Shown here one piece after another: positions 33,925 to 45,622 of a DNA stretch of 64,000 nt; the first letter of the stretch is position 1, and each line of letters starts with the position of its first letter. The position numbers were made by a program, and so were the translations under genes. Below the pieces are notes generated by a model that saw only the letters and a program-made list of their open reading frames with translations, searched no databases and was not told where the DNA came from. Origin of the DNA: Gibbula magus (taxonomy: Eukaryota; Mollusca; Gastropoda; Trochida; Trochidae); contig OW388304.1 in NCBI GenBank assembly GCA_936450465.1, positions 11,998,708-12,062,707 of the forward strand, written 5' to 3'.

Positions 33925-35042
33925 TGTTTGTTGTTGGTATAAAGCTGGTGTGATAATTACTAACCCTATTAGTGAAGTGTGATTCTATTTATGTGTGCTT
34001 TTAGGGGTACCTGAGTAAGTCGATTGTCCTAGTTTTGTGATTCTAAAACTCGACACACCTCCAGGCCCAAGACCCTGTAGGTCACCTGACTCTGTTCACA
34101 CTAAGGATCAGAGTGATATTAAACACAACACCGGTTGTCCGGTTTATAAATAGAACAATATAACCTAATCTAATAATGTAGATAGATTGCCTCAGTTGGT
34201 AAGGGTTGGGTATAGAACACACTTCTTATTTAGATGTACAGTGAGTACTAATGTTGTGTGACGTCACAGTGTTGTGATAGTGTTTGGCTCTTGTTAGAGT
34301 TGGAGCTCTGATTTGGAGCCGGTTTGCTGACGTCACGGGCTTGTGTTCCCTTTGTTGCTTGGTGTTAGCGTTCTATCTCCGATCTCGAGCCGGTTTGGTG
34401 ACGTCACAGGTATATAGTGTCCAAGTCAGATCTGGAGCCGGTTTTCGAGCCAGTTTTGAAAACGTTAGGTTTTCGAGCCTGATTTAGAGCCGTATATGTT
34501 GTGACGTCACAGTGTAATGCGTGTTTGCGCTGGGGGTATGCAGGGTTAGTAGGGGGGTAAGGTTTGGGGGTGGTGAGTACTCCTCGTACTCTGATGGTTA
34601 GCGTGTGTGCTAAGTGGTTTGTTGTTGTAATAATAAGTGCTACAAATAGAGAATCAAAGTGAACTCACGTTTGTAGACTTGGTAAGTCTATTTGGAATCC
34701 GATTAGTATCCGAAATAGTAATCCAAAATAGAATAAGCACAATATATATCCGTTTGGGTAATCCGAATGTGAATTGCACTTAGTATATCCAAATTGGTAT
34801 TCCGTGTGGTAATCCTTCTCCAAATAGAATTAGGTGAATACTCCTCGTATTCGTGTGTTGAGCGTTGCTCAAAGGTTGTAACACTGGGCCTTGAATAGTA
34901 TCCGAATTGGTGTAATTATCCGAATTGGTATCCTTAGTCCAGTGAAAACGCTGTTGGTAAAAGTTGGGTTGTTTCGTAGTTGCTTGGTAGCTACTGCGAT
35001 ACACGTGTGTTCTCTCTGGTGTCCCAAAGAGAAGTGGAGTGG
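33925..35042 (-). promoter_or_regulatory. 5' UTR with CRE-like repeats
   Basis: Four TGACGTCA words (34259-34266, 34328-34335, 34399-34406, 34502-34509), each beside a GAGCCGGTTT-like word, form an irregular array of roughly 70 bp units. Upstream on the element strand, two blocks with ACTCCTCGTA (about 34575 and 34840) and many ATCCGAATTGG-like words make a second, longer imperfect repeat. TGACGTCA is the binding site of CREB/ATF factors. A promoter role is inferred from position at the element's 5' end. Confidence 0.5.
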
Positions 35043-35143
35043 ACTATATATTTGAAGTTATCATGCTTATGTATTTTATTGGATGTTAGTTTTTGCCTCA
35101 ATTCTTATTGGCTAACTTTAAATGCCCAACCAGACGCGCGTGT
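35043..35143. other. 5' target duplication and host element interior
   Basis: 35043-35052 is the second ACTATATATT copy. The remainder is the right interior of the inverted-repeat element. Confidence 0.65.
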
Positions 35144-35307
35144 TTGCATGTTTATACAACTAAATTCACACCTGTCAAGCTTTTCAACTCACAACTGGTC
35201 TCTCAGCTAATTACTAGCCTGAGTGGCTTAAAGTTTTGTCTAAATAAATGCTAATTAAGCATGCATTGTCCCTCAAACAGTCAGACAATGGTTGAATTGC
35301 CCCTATC
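35144..35307 (-). repeat. Inverted repeat, right arm (164 bp)
   Basis: Complement of 25975-26138. Inner ends stop at TTGCATGTT/ACATGCAA and outer ends at GATAGGGGC. Similarity may extend weakly outwards by a few tens of bases. Confidence 0.85.
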
Positions 35308-36342
35308 TTTGGGCATACAAAAAGGTGTTATATCAATAACCAACAACAAGAATTATTCATCTCATTTAACCATAAATTTATATATTAAGGAGAACATATA
35401 CTAAAATAAGATGGAACATATCACACAGCCCAGGACAGCTTCATAATATTACTGCATCACTGTTACGTTGGGATTTATTAAATTCATAATATTTGAACAC
35501 CTGTTGCCGTTTTTGTGAAATAATTTGTTTTAAATTCGCGGAATAATATAAATATAAACAGACAATATCTATGCAAAACAATTTGATTTGGTAAAGTTTG
35601 CTCTTGTTAAGACTTCACTTCATAAGTACAAACATAATATACAAATAGCAGATAGGATAACAGAAATAATAACAAAGTATGTGCACAACAAAACGAAATG
35701 ACATAAGGCTAGCAGTAACTTTTCATTGCTTTTTGGCTTTTCTCTTTTCTTTAGATGGCCTGACCTGATGATATCGCTAAGTTTTGCAAATAAATCGTTA
35801 ATGGGACGCATCGTATATGTAGGTCAAAATTCTCAGGCGAAACAATCACAAATGAAGTGAAGGAATATTTGGCCGTATTCAATATAACACAATTTAGAGG
35901 TTGCATTCATTGTTTCTAATATCTGTACTTGTTACTTTAAATGTAAAAATAAGTGTGATTGCATCCTCATTGTCATATGAAGACGAACATTCAGCATTAG
36001 TTGATATATCTATATATATGTTTACTTTAGATAAAATGATATGGAAATTACTACTACTATTTTAAATAATTTAACAAAGTTAAGTATACTTGTTACATGT
36101 ATCTGTAATAACATGATTTAAACAGGAAATGTATCCTTAAAATTACTATCAATGTAGTTTTCATAATCTTCTTAAATTACAAGATGACAATTCAAGTCAA
36201 TACATACTCTTATTGTTTCTTTATATAAAAACTTTTACTTATTTCCGTTGTTTTTTTCCTGTTACTTTTTTCAGTTACTTGTTTCCTACATTTCTCTTAA
36301 AGGAAGGCTGAAATGAATTATTTTCTATTGAATTCTTAACTG
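35308..36342. other. Non-coding region
   Basis: AT-rich. Nothing recognised. Confidence 0.45.
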
Positions 36343-38761
36343 CAATTGGTTCATCAGACTATTTTGTGCAAAAAGAAACCAAAAATAAATCCATATGTTG
36401 TTCCTATATTAAACTAGAGCGGCTTAAAAACACCCAAAAACATCGTCTGCTTTTCACCCGTGACCAACAAACCAAAAATGGGGCGGGGCTTAGAGAGTTG
36501 GAAGATACCGGAAGTGACGTACGTGAAGGGACGGGGTGTAAACATTCGCTTACTATTAACAATGGCAAACACTGGGGAATCGGTCAGTTAATCTGTTATA
36601 TCTACGCTTTGCAATGATGCCACATCGCTGTTCTGCTGTGTAATCTGTTCGAGTAATGTTAGTTATCAAGTTTCACTTTACAAATGCACCAAAATATCGT
36701 TATATATATCAAATCAAATATAATTGGTATAACTAGTGAGAGACGGTGGATTCATAGACATTCGTAGACATAGGATAAATCAATGCTAATGTTATATAAG
36801 ATGACAAAATGAAACCAAGATATGATAATATGAACGAAGTACAGTTTAGACAACGAAATCAGATAGTCGGTGTTGTTGTTATTTTTTGTTAGAGATTGTT
36901 TGTGTTTAAAATAAAAAAAACAAACGTGAGATAAGCACGCCGGCGAAGTAGACCCTATTGTGAGCCATCGACAATAAAAGCACTTCACAACATCCTGTTT
37001 TTAAACATCGTTAATCAACCGACAACCTAATTTACTAACTGTACATTACAAAAATCAAAATAACTCACCACATATTTTAAAACATCAAAAGAATAATACG
37101 TCTACGAATCCACCTACGAAAACATCGCATCCCAATGTTACCTTTTACGATTTAGTTATCACTTATTACACATTAAAACATTCAGAATTTCATAGTTTAT
37201 AAGATAATGGTTTCAATAAAATGTGTGGTTAATCAAATATAATCAAATAAACATCGTATTAAATTGACAATTCATCAAGAGTGTCAATTAATGTAAGAAA
37301 CTTACCTTATAACCGTATCCAAAAGGACAATATGAATATCCAAATGCACATTAGACACAAAATGTTAACCTATAATTTCATCAATGACAGTACTTGGAAA
37401 CAGAAGATGGTCAAATAATAACCCTCTTTCAGCAAAAGTCTTTTCGCAAATGGCAAGAAAGAAAACCAAATAGTTATGATGATTTTAAACTAAAAATAAT
37501 TTCATTGGTACATTAGATTTAAACAAGAGTTTTTATTGGATAACTTGATAGAGATATGTTCATTGGCTGAAATTTCTAGACTGAATGTCGCGTTAAGTGT
37601 ATTGTGTGTCACCAAGACAGGACGTTGGCAATAAACATGACATGCTGGTCACCGACTTGTGTTATATAATTAAGTCGGTCCAGTAAACTTGTTATCTGTA
37701 CAAACATAATTACACTCCTTCCTTCTCACATACCCAGCTTCTTAATTGCGTAAACTAATGTGCTGTAACAACACTTCTCCCCTTTGATCTGGAAGAAACA
37801 TCTATATGGTCCGCTAAACTGAGAATTGTGTGTTGATGTGCAGAAGTGACACATAAAAGCTATCAGACTATTAATTACACCATTTCGTTTTCATTAACGA
37901 TATGTTCATTAAAATGCTTCTGGTAACATAATTCTTTTATTCGATAATGTTCGTTGTCTATATCAATCTGTGTATATGTTTAGCGTGCACAATAGAGCAA
38001 TCTTCATGTAAATTTCATTGAGCTTGTTGACCAAAACAGTTCATTTATTTATTCATGAAAGTGAAGTGAAAATGGTTTGCATTCCGTTACATCATATATA
38101 GAATATTTTAATTGACAAACTTAAAATACAGTAATCTTTTATATTAAATACAAAATGTTATTTATAAATCTGCAACGTTGTCTCGCTTGTTTGAACAGTC
38201 AATCGTTCAGTGTATATGAAGTTATACCTACCATATATATTTATTTATTAATGCATACAAAACAAAATTAACATGCCGATTATTCAACATACTTTGATCA
38301 ATTGATGCTACTTAATCTCTGTTCACCCGATTCCCGCGATAATCTTCTTCCCTTGTTTCAGTGTCACTTGAACTGTCATACCTTCCCTTCTAGTTCCGCG
38401 ATTAATTGGTACAAACATACTATACAAAAGCGCAGAATGCACTCTAATAAAGCACGCCCCGGTTGTTGTAACCATATAAAATCGCTAGTTGAATAGTTTA
38501 GTAATCCGTTTATCGAAAATTTGGGTTGTTTTGATGAAGTTTTCTGTCTTATATGAGCAGTTTAAAAGTGGGGAAAACGCGTTAAATTATGATTAGCGGC
38601 CATGTAGAGGCTCCTTCACGTACGTCACAGCCCGATACGCTTCAGTGACCACCCCCGCCCATTTTCATTCTGGTCGCCGGGGCTTAATTGGGCACTTTTA
38701 AAAAAAAGCCGTATATAAGTTATTTATGGGTCGATTTCAAAATTTTAAAATCTAGCAATTG
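36343..38761. mobile_element. TIR-bearing non-autonomous DNA element, 2.4 kb
   Basis: The left end (36343-36560) and the complement of the right end (38580-38761) match over about 170-200 diverged bp. Shared words include CAATTG at both tips, a GGGCGGGG-like stretch and GTGACGTACGTGAAGG. The interior is AT-rich and has no transposase frame. Tip positions are approximate and no target duplication was seen. Confidence 0.6.
37680..37790 (+). repeat. Dispersed repeat (further copies at 41020 and 42420)
   Basis: The shared order is AAACTTGTTATC, a CTTCTC-ACGCAG-like word, then TAAAC and ACACTTCTC. The three copies are strongly diverged and of unknown class. Confidence 0.4.
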
Positions 38762-39065
38762 TCAAATTGAAACCCCTTTTCAACGAATCCGAAAGTGACC
38801 ATATGTCATTTCATCTAACCTTTAACCTGATCAGCTAACCTTGAGTAAACCTATAACAACAAACAACAATTGTGACATTGTGGTTGTATATTATATGACA
38901 AACTCTCACTGTACTGTTACATAGACTCCAAAAAAATTAATAAAATCGCTTATGGGCACTAATAAATGATCTACACCTCCATATATGACAGTATGCTAAT
39001 GTGACAATGTGCTTGTATAGTTGTTAAATAAAAAGACTTGAAAACTGTTATTTTTTTCCTAGCAA
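38762..39065. other. Non-coding spacer
   Basis: No gene or element recognised. Confidence 0.45.
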
Positions 39066-39222
39066 AAACTGTTACTTTTTCTGTTACCTTTTCTGTTTCT
39101 TTTTCTGTTTCTGTTTCTGTTTCTGTTTCTGTTTCTGTTTCTGTTTCTGTTTCTGTTTCTGTTTCTGTTTCTGTTTCTGTTTCTGTTACTTTTTCTGTTA
39201 CTTTTTCTGTTGCACTAAGTTT
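39066..39222 (+). repeat. (CTGTTT)n hexanucleotide array
   Basis: About 13 perfect CTGTTT units from 39105, flanked on both sides by the variant CTGTTACTTTTT. The frame at 39038-39292 that reads (SV)n is just this repeat. Confidence 0.93.
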
Positions 39223-39370
39223 TACAGTCGATATATTTTCGTTGTTTACGATTCAGCTTTTCACAATAATAAACATTTTAATCCCTACATGAAAAGACAC
39301 CTGATATAAAAGGGCAGACCGCTGGTGGTACCTTTAAAAATGTATCATTCTTGCATCGAGAAATACTGCA

Positions 39371-40790
39371 ACTGATCAAAGACAAGTCGGATTTATTTAT
39401 GAAAACAACAATTTCTCAAACTCTTGTTCTGTTACTGATCAAAGACAAAAAATGAATTACTTATGAAAACAATATTTTTTCAAGCTGTTTTACTGTTACC
39501 AGGGCTCCAGATAATTTTTCAAGCTGAGGAGTACGTACTCCTCAAATTTGAAAGTGAGGAGTACTGGCACAACATAAGATTACCTCAAGAGTACCCACTT
39601 ATTTTCAAGTGTGAAAAAGGTGTTTTTCCACATAGGATATATATTATAGTATTGCTTGACTGTTTAATTGCATTCACATGTAGATCATGCAATGTCTTAT
39701 TGCATAAATACCAACTTTATCTTTATCTTGGTCTGCAATAAAACAATGCAAAATTAAATGGCCTGTATGATTATGCAAATAAACTATGCAGTTCTCATTT
39801 ATGTTCAATAAAATAAAAATACTCGGAAAAAATATGCTTTTAACAATGTTTTTACTTGACTTTCGATCACCAACGGAAGTTCCCCGATTTTCTATTCGGT
39901 AAAAAACTTGTAATATTTCTTTGCCCCGCCATGTTTCAATGAGAGATGCTTTAACCAATCAAATCACTGATGTTATTCACTCGATTGAAGTCTCCATAGC
40001 AACCGATGTATCGTGAACTGTCATTGGTTCAGTGTAAACAAGACAATGTTATCGATAAAAGCAATGAATTCTGAAATCTGAAATCTGCAAATAAGTAATG
40101 GTATTGCACTTAATATTAATTGACAAATCCTTGTGTTTGATTAGTAATTCGCTATGAATGTATAAAAACGTCTTCAAACTGTTCTGTTTCATTCTGTGTT
40201 ATTTTGACAGTTCACCTGGCTATATATATATATTACAGTAAAACGGAAATACTCGACTACAACGACAGAAAACAGAGCCAATGAGATAACTTCGTTTCTT
40301 AACGGAAGTTAATGAAGTAGTTGACCTATATCTTTTACCCAATGAACATGCGGCACGGAAACATTTTTGAATAAATTAGCTTTCGCTTGTACCCGAAGTT
40401 TTTGAAAGGGAGGTCACTCTGATGTATATCTTTGTCAAGTTACATTCGTTTTCAAGTGAAGCGAACGCAAATTTACATTGCCTCATTGTCTTTGCAACTT
40501 CACTAATATTGCATTTATTACAATAATTATAGTTTTGATAAGATTTGAGGTACCGCAATGTACGTGTGTAAATTACTATTTGAACGTACATTGTTAATTA
40601 CAAGCGTATCTGATACGGTTCTTATTTTTTAGACGATCGTATTGACTCATATTTCATCCGTACATACGCTTGTACGGCCCTTATCTGGAGCCCTGCTGTT
40701 ACTGATCATAGACAAATTGGAATTATTGATGAAAACAACAATTTCTTAAAATTCACTTTAAATAAACTACCCTACAACACTCTTTAACAA
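39371..40790 (+). repeat. Diverged tandem unit split by a hAT-like insertion
   Basis: ACTGATCAAAGACAA recurs at 39371 and about 39433, and a third copy (CTGTTACTGATCATAGACAA) at 40696, each followed by TTATTGATGAAAACAACAAT-like sequence. The third unit is split by the element at 39500. Confidence 0.7.
39500..40695. mobile_element. hAT-like non-autonomous element, 1.2 kb
   Basis: A perfect 15-bp TIR, CAGGGCTCCAGATAA (39500-39514 and inverse 40681-40695), begins with CAGGG as in many hAT elements. CTGTTAC flanks both sides (39493-39499 and 40696-40702), a 7-bp match where hAT expects 8. GAGGAGTACGTACTCCTC (39526-39543) is an 18-bp perfect palindrome near the left tip. No transposase frame is present. 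Confidence 0.75.
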
Positions 40791-40897
40791 AAGATCATTT
40801 TAAGCCTACTTATTAGAAATAACACAATGATCAAAGACAAGTTCTATTATGTTGGGGATGGCGTCTGTGTTGTTGTTTTTGGGTGGGGGGATCCACT

Positions 40898-40941
40898 GGG
40901 GATTATGTCCTTGGGGATTATGTCCAGTGGGGATTTTGTCC
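40898..40941 (+). repeat. Minisatellite of GGGGATTATGTCC
   Basis: Three copies at 40898, 40913 and 40929 (the third has one change), spaced 15-16 bp. Confidence 0.85.
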
Positions 40942-41339
40942 GTCCACCCCGCTGGTCTCCATAAATTCCGAAAATATTTCATAAAGACTACTATTCAAAC
41001 TAAAATAACATTACATTTTGTAAAATAAACTTGTTATCAGTAAATACTTAAATGCACTTTGATTTAATTCTGCCCTCTCGCCTACGCAGGTTATTTGACT
41101 TATGTTCAGCTTAACTAAGTAAACACTGTAGCTGTAAGAGCACTTCTCTCGGTTTAAACATATTTATTTCCAAAAAGAAGGAACCGGATTGGTAAACAAG
41201 CAAATGCTTATATAAATACCCCTCTGGGATACAACCAAATACAAAACATTACATGATGAATGTACAGTATAAATATGAATACAAATAAATGATACAATCT
41301 GAAAAAACGCCAATAAAATACAAATTATGACTGTGACCA

Positions 41340-41830
41340 TAGAAGCACTACTTAAAATCAAATCTGCCTGTTAAATTCATAAACGAGTGAACTGAATTTA
41401 AGAGTTCCATATTTACAGCTGGGGAAGAAATGTGACTTCCAAACAAAATTGATTTAAGGTCAAATCCCTTTGTATAAAAATACAGACTTTGAACGAATAT
41501 CGCTATAGAGAGGACATAGAAGGAAATAATGAATATAGTCTTCAAAGATATAACCACAAGAGGAAGCTGGTTTTGGAGATATAAACCGTTGAAATTTATG
41601 TGAATTAATATCATTACACTCCAGTCGGAGACGAGAATGTATTATTTGACAAAATCTGCTACCGGTGTAGTCAAAAGTGGTTGTAAATATTAGTATTGTA
41701 GAGAACGGCAGTTTTAAATCTTGACACTGGCTGTATTTCTCTCTGTTCAGGTGGCAATGAATTCCATAATTTAACTGCATCTGTGGGGAAATGACCTGGC
41801 AAAACTTTCAGTTTTACAATTTATAATCTA
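41340..41830 (-). pseudogene. LINE 3' coding remnant
   Basis: On the minus strand, RLRLECNDINSHKF followed by a cysteine/histidine cluster (SSCGYIFEDYIHYFLLCPLY) matches the zinc-binding C-terminal tail of many non-LTR reverse transcriptases. The frame shifts at about 41460, then continues as DLKSILFG to a stop near 41350. Only the tail remains, as in 5'-truncated LINE copies. The clade is not resolved. Confidence 0.65.
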
Positions 41831-41834
41831 AAGA

Positions 41835-44800
41835 TTCGAATCATTGCGAAGATTATAATCAGTGACATCTGGGCACTTCTCTCCTTAGAAATGATCAAAA
41901 AGAGAGATGATAAATTTAAGTCTCACATCACAATTTTAATACATACATTGTTCAAAGGCATACATTTATGTTTAACTATTTCGAGTTTACTAAACATGTG
42001 TATGAGCTTCAATGTATTTCCACATATGTTTTTACAAACTGATTTTTTTTTAGTTTGGTTTAAAAGAAGCATTTACCTTTCTAGACTAGTGTATAGCCTG
42101 TTTGCTAATCCTTTTTTCCAATTTAATTTCTTGTATGTTATATGTTATTTGGAAATACTGTTTAAATCAACTATTACTTCTCCCAAGCAAAACAGTTACC
42201 TTTTTTCTGCCATTTTTTTCGGTTACCTAACAGTAATGTCAAAGCTAAGTTATGTATCAACACTGAAACGAATGTAAAACACAATCCTCCACATGTCATT
42301 ATTATAATACGTTTAAGCTATCTACATCTAACGTTATTTATTACACTTTTCATTGAATTTACAATAAGTACCTGTAACCGTAGGCTCCCGAATGAAACAG
42401 GTTTAACAATGTGAAAAAGGATGAAAGATTATGTACATTTTGTAAAAAAGCTATGTATGTAGCAAATGTGACTCATCTCATACGCAGGTCACCTGACTGA
42501 GCTTCTAATACTTTCTTAAAATGTAGATAGACAATACTGTATTGTTATGTCTGTCAAAAGTAAAAAAGTTCCCATGTCTGGTATACAATGTATGCTATAT
42601 AGTATGACGTATATAGTCGTTAATAATATTACTTAGAAATATGTATTTGCCAGAAAATATATATCCAGAATTATGATGAACAACTGCACATCCCGGTTCA
42701 TGATCTTGTTTTGATGCACAGTGTTCATTCAGCCATAACACAACGATTAAGTGCTATGCCCATTCAGGTGTGACTTGTCTCGAATTTAGGGTTCTCGGCC
42801 ATGAACCGTATGACATTACACACGCCGAGTACTGATCATCCAAAACGTTAGCACTCAATACACATTGATGACTTTCACTGATTAGGCATGTAAACTAGGT
42901 GTGATAAAGTTCCGATATATTGCCGGCAATTGATGCCAGTGGCGACGCAATGTCTGGTTGAATGTATCTTTTACGACTATTGAAGTGTCACTCTCTGCGC
43001 GTGAATAAACAGTGGTCACACTAATTAGACCTACCGGTATACCCCTTTGAGAAGTGACCAAGAAAACATATTGCCCACAATTAATTACCGTTACATAATG
43101 TGTAGCTATTTAAACTGTGACTCTCTGTAAGTCCACATCACTTAATAGATATATTCACGTAAATCCTTTCTAGTTTCTGCAATTTTTTCTGCGCAAGTCC
43201 TGAGGAATGGATTCATATCAAAGGTACGTTGTCATTTCTCATGTCAGTGTATAATGTATGATGTATAACATGTGATGTATGAACTGATTTTAAGATAGAG
43301 GTACAAATAACTTGAGATCGTACTTAGAAACTTAGGTAAATTAGGCTGTCAAAATGTTCCAAATCAAAGTTTTGGTAAAAAGAGAGGATTCGATGTTTTT
43401 AGAAAGGATATTAGAGAGGAGATTGCTTATTGCATGTTCCAAGTTAAGCTAATTCACTACACTAGTGAATATCACTACATCAACATTTGAATGAAAATAC
43501 ATAATTATCATTGTAAATACCTCTCAATATATACAAAAGATAAGAAAATGAATGCGTCTTATACATGAATAAAATAAATGAGAATTGATATATACTGAAT
43601 TTTGGTTTAGGAAATAATAAAATAAGTAAATAAATAATAAATAAATAAGTAAACTTGATAAGGGATATTGATAATATAAACACTATTAATCTTATCTTAT
43701 TATTCCTACAAATAAGAGAAATGATTTATATAAAGGTCAGCATAAAGATTATATTAAATATTATCTGCTTTACAAATTCTAGTATTTATATCTTATTTGC
43801 ATAAAGTTACTTAAACCATTACTCTAGCCCATTGGTTGTTTCCGAATGCATTTACACCGATGCTTTGATAATGTTGGATATCTGTCGCTAGTCCGGTTAA
43901 ATTAAACAATTGACTTATCTGTGTTTATTATCAAACTTCCCATTTTTGTGTGACGTAAATGCATGAGGACACTAAACTAGAAGGTTACTACCTCGTATAT
44001 TCTGCCAACGGCAGCACATGAGTTAATTGAAACAAACGTGATATATACAGTAAGATGGCAAAAGTGTTTTTGATCGTGATTCTTGTATTCCTATTACACA
44101 TAAGATGATAAATTTATTAAGTGTAATATAGTTGGATATTTATGTATCAAATATATTAGCGTTGATTTGACAAAGCATTACAATTAAATAAGTTATGAAA
44201 TTCATCTCCGATCCGGATGGAATTACATAATGTACATATTCGGGATATTGGGATATCGACCTTTTTCAGCTGGCAAACAAAGTATAAGTAACAATACTAA
44301 CACAATATTGGTTTGTACACCATATTGGTTTCGTTCAGTATAAGTATTGATCAAAACATGGGGAATCCTTAATGACAGCATAGTAGATTTGATAATGTCA
44401 CTACGCTATGTCTGCAGAATTTATCTTTTGAAACATTGAATACCGTTGTAACTATCCATTCCTTACAGAAATACTAGGGATAATAGAAAATAAGTATTTG
44501 ACCACATGCTTTATAATATAATATAATTACTAAATTTAACAAAGGATATAATTGTGGTGCTAATAATTATGCATAAGGCTTTTCCAGACTGTGAACAAGA
44601 TAGTTTACACCAGTACCAGTATCACAAGTACTACTCGTATACATCCAAAGGTAAATTCAGGTTTCTAGCACAAGACATCGAAGCATTATTACCCACATCG
44701 GCAGCATGCTTGATATCTGTTATCATCCTGCCATTTTTGTGAAATGTATTTCCAAGGTAATTAAACGTATATCTAGCGAATAATCTTTATAATTGAAAAT

Positions 44801-44985
44801 GTTTTTGTTCTTTTTAGCTCGCCCGTTCCAAATAGTCTTACAGGTTCCATAAATCACAATAACACAAAAACTAATTAAGTGTAAGACTGCTCTCAACTAA
44901 AAGTACTGCGTTGTCGGCACACAATAGATCTAACAGTTTTATATTTATATACATATATACATCATCGTTGTCTATCTTGAGACTA
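41835..44985. other. Non-coding region
   Basis: Very AT-rich. The frames at 41891-42277 and 43480-43683 are hydrophobic low-complexity reads without coding support. A diverged copy of the 37680 repeat lies at about 42420-42510. Confidence 0.45.
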
Positions 44986-44987
44986 GT

Positions 44988-45265
44988 AGTGAGTGAGTGA
45001 GTGAGTTATTGTTTAACGCCGCTTCGGCAGTATTGCAGCCCTTAGCGGCGAGACTAGCAGTAGACAAGTGTGATGTTTGCAACAACACGAATGCACGTGA
45101 GGATTTTCGAGGCGAATGAATTTGGGAACAATGGGTATATTCTGATGATGAGCATGCGGGGAACACCACATTCGCAAATGGAAAAGAAGATTTTTTGGAA
45201 CGTTTTTCGAGAGAGTTTTGGTTATTGCAGATTCGTGGTGGTGGTAATAAGCGAAACATTTATAT
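44988..45265 (+). mobile_element. SINE-like repeat (TTTAACGCCGC family)
   Basis: It starts with (GTGA)n and TTTAACGCCGCTTCGGCAG, the same signature as the element at 8669 but in plus orientation. The 3' part is unfamiliar and lacks a clear B box, so it may be truncated or chimeric. Confidence 0.5.
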
Positions 45266-45509
45266 GAAACGTCTAGCGTACATTAATTCCAAAACAAAAA
45301 CAATGACTATTGGCGCTGTATTGTATAATTCCTTCATTACCTATTAACGAAAAAGACTTTGTACCGTGGACGTATTTTGTTTTTGACCCTGTTGAAAATG
45401 TGTATTGCCTACATCCCAAAAAACCCTCGTATCGCCTGCACTAAATGCAGATTGTCACTTCCTCACCCCTATTGTATAATATGCTACCGTCCACTTAGCA
45501 ATTAATGTA
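45266..45509. other. Non-coding spacer
   Basis: Nothing recognised. Confidence 0.45.
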
Positions 45510-45622
45510 CAGGGCCCATATTTTCGAAGCTCTCTTAGCGCTAAGATAGTCGTAAGGCAATGTTAATGCATGGCACTTACGACTATCGTAGCGCTAAGAG
45601 AGCTTCCAAAATATGGGTCCTG
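45510..45622. mobile_element. Short fold-back MITE, 113 bp
   Basis: Almost the entire length is an inverted repeat: CAGGGCCCATATTTTCGAAG opens it, and TTAGCGCTAAGATAGTCGTA pairs with TACGACTATCGTAGCGCTAA on the far side. The ends CAGGGCCC and GGGTCCTG mirror each other with one change. No target duplication was identified. Confidence 0.75.

Larger units (their letters stand above)
26820..35042 (-). mobile_element. I-clade non-LTR retrotransposon, apparently full length
   Basis: An 8.2-kb element on the minus strand: 5' UTR (35042-33925), ORF1 (33924-32275), ORF2 (32229-28486), then a 1.67-kb 3' UTR ending in a (CAA)n tail next to 26820. It is flanked by a 10-bp duplication ACTATATATT (26810-26819 and 35043-35052). 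The endonuclease-RT-RNase H order with a CCHC zinc-knuckle ORF1 places it in the I superfamily (I or Nimb clade). Both ORFs are open and the target duplication is perfect, so the insertion is recent. It lies inside an older inverted-repeat element. Confidence 0.88.

Noticed and set aside
39038..39292. 84-residue frame with a serine-valine repeat
   Set aside because: A translation of the CTGTTT hexanucleotide array.
41891..42277. 128-residue hydrophobic frame as membrane protein
   Set aside because: T-rich DNA produces F/L-rich reads by chance. No homologous motif or splice context was seen.
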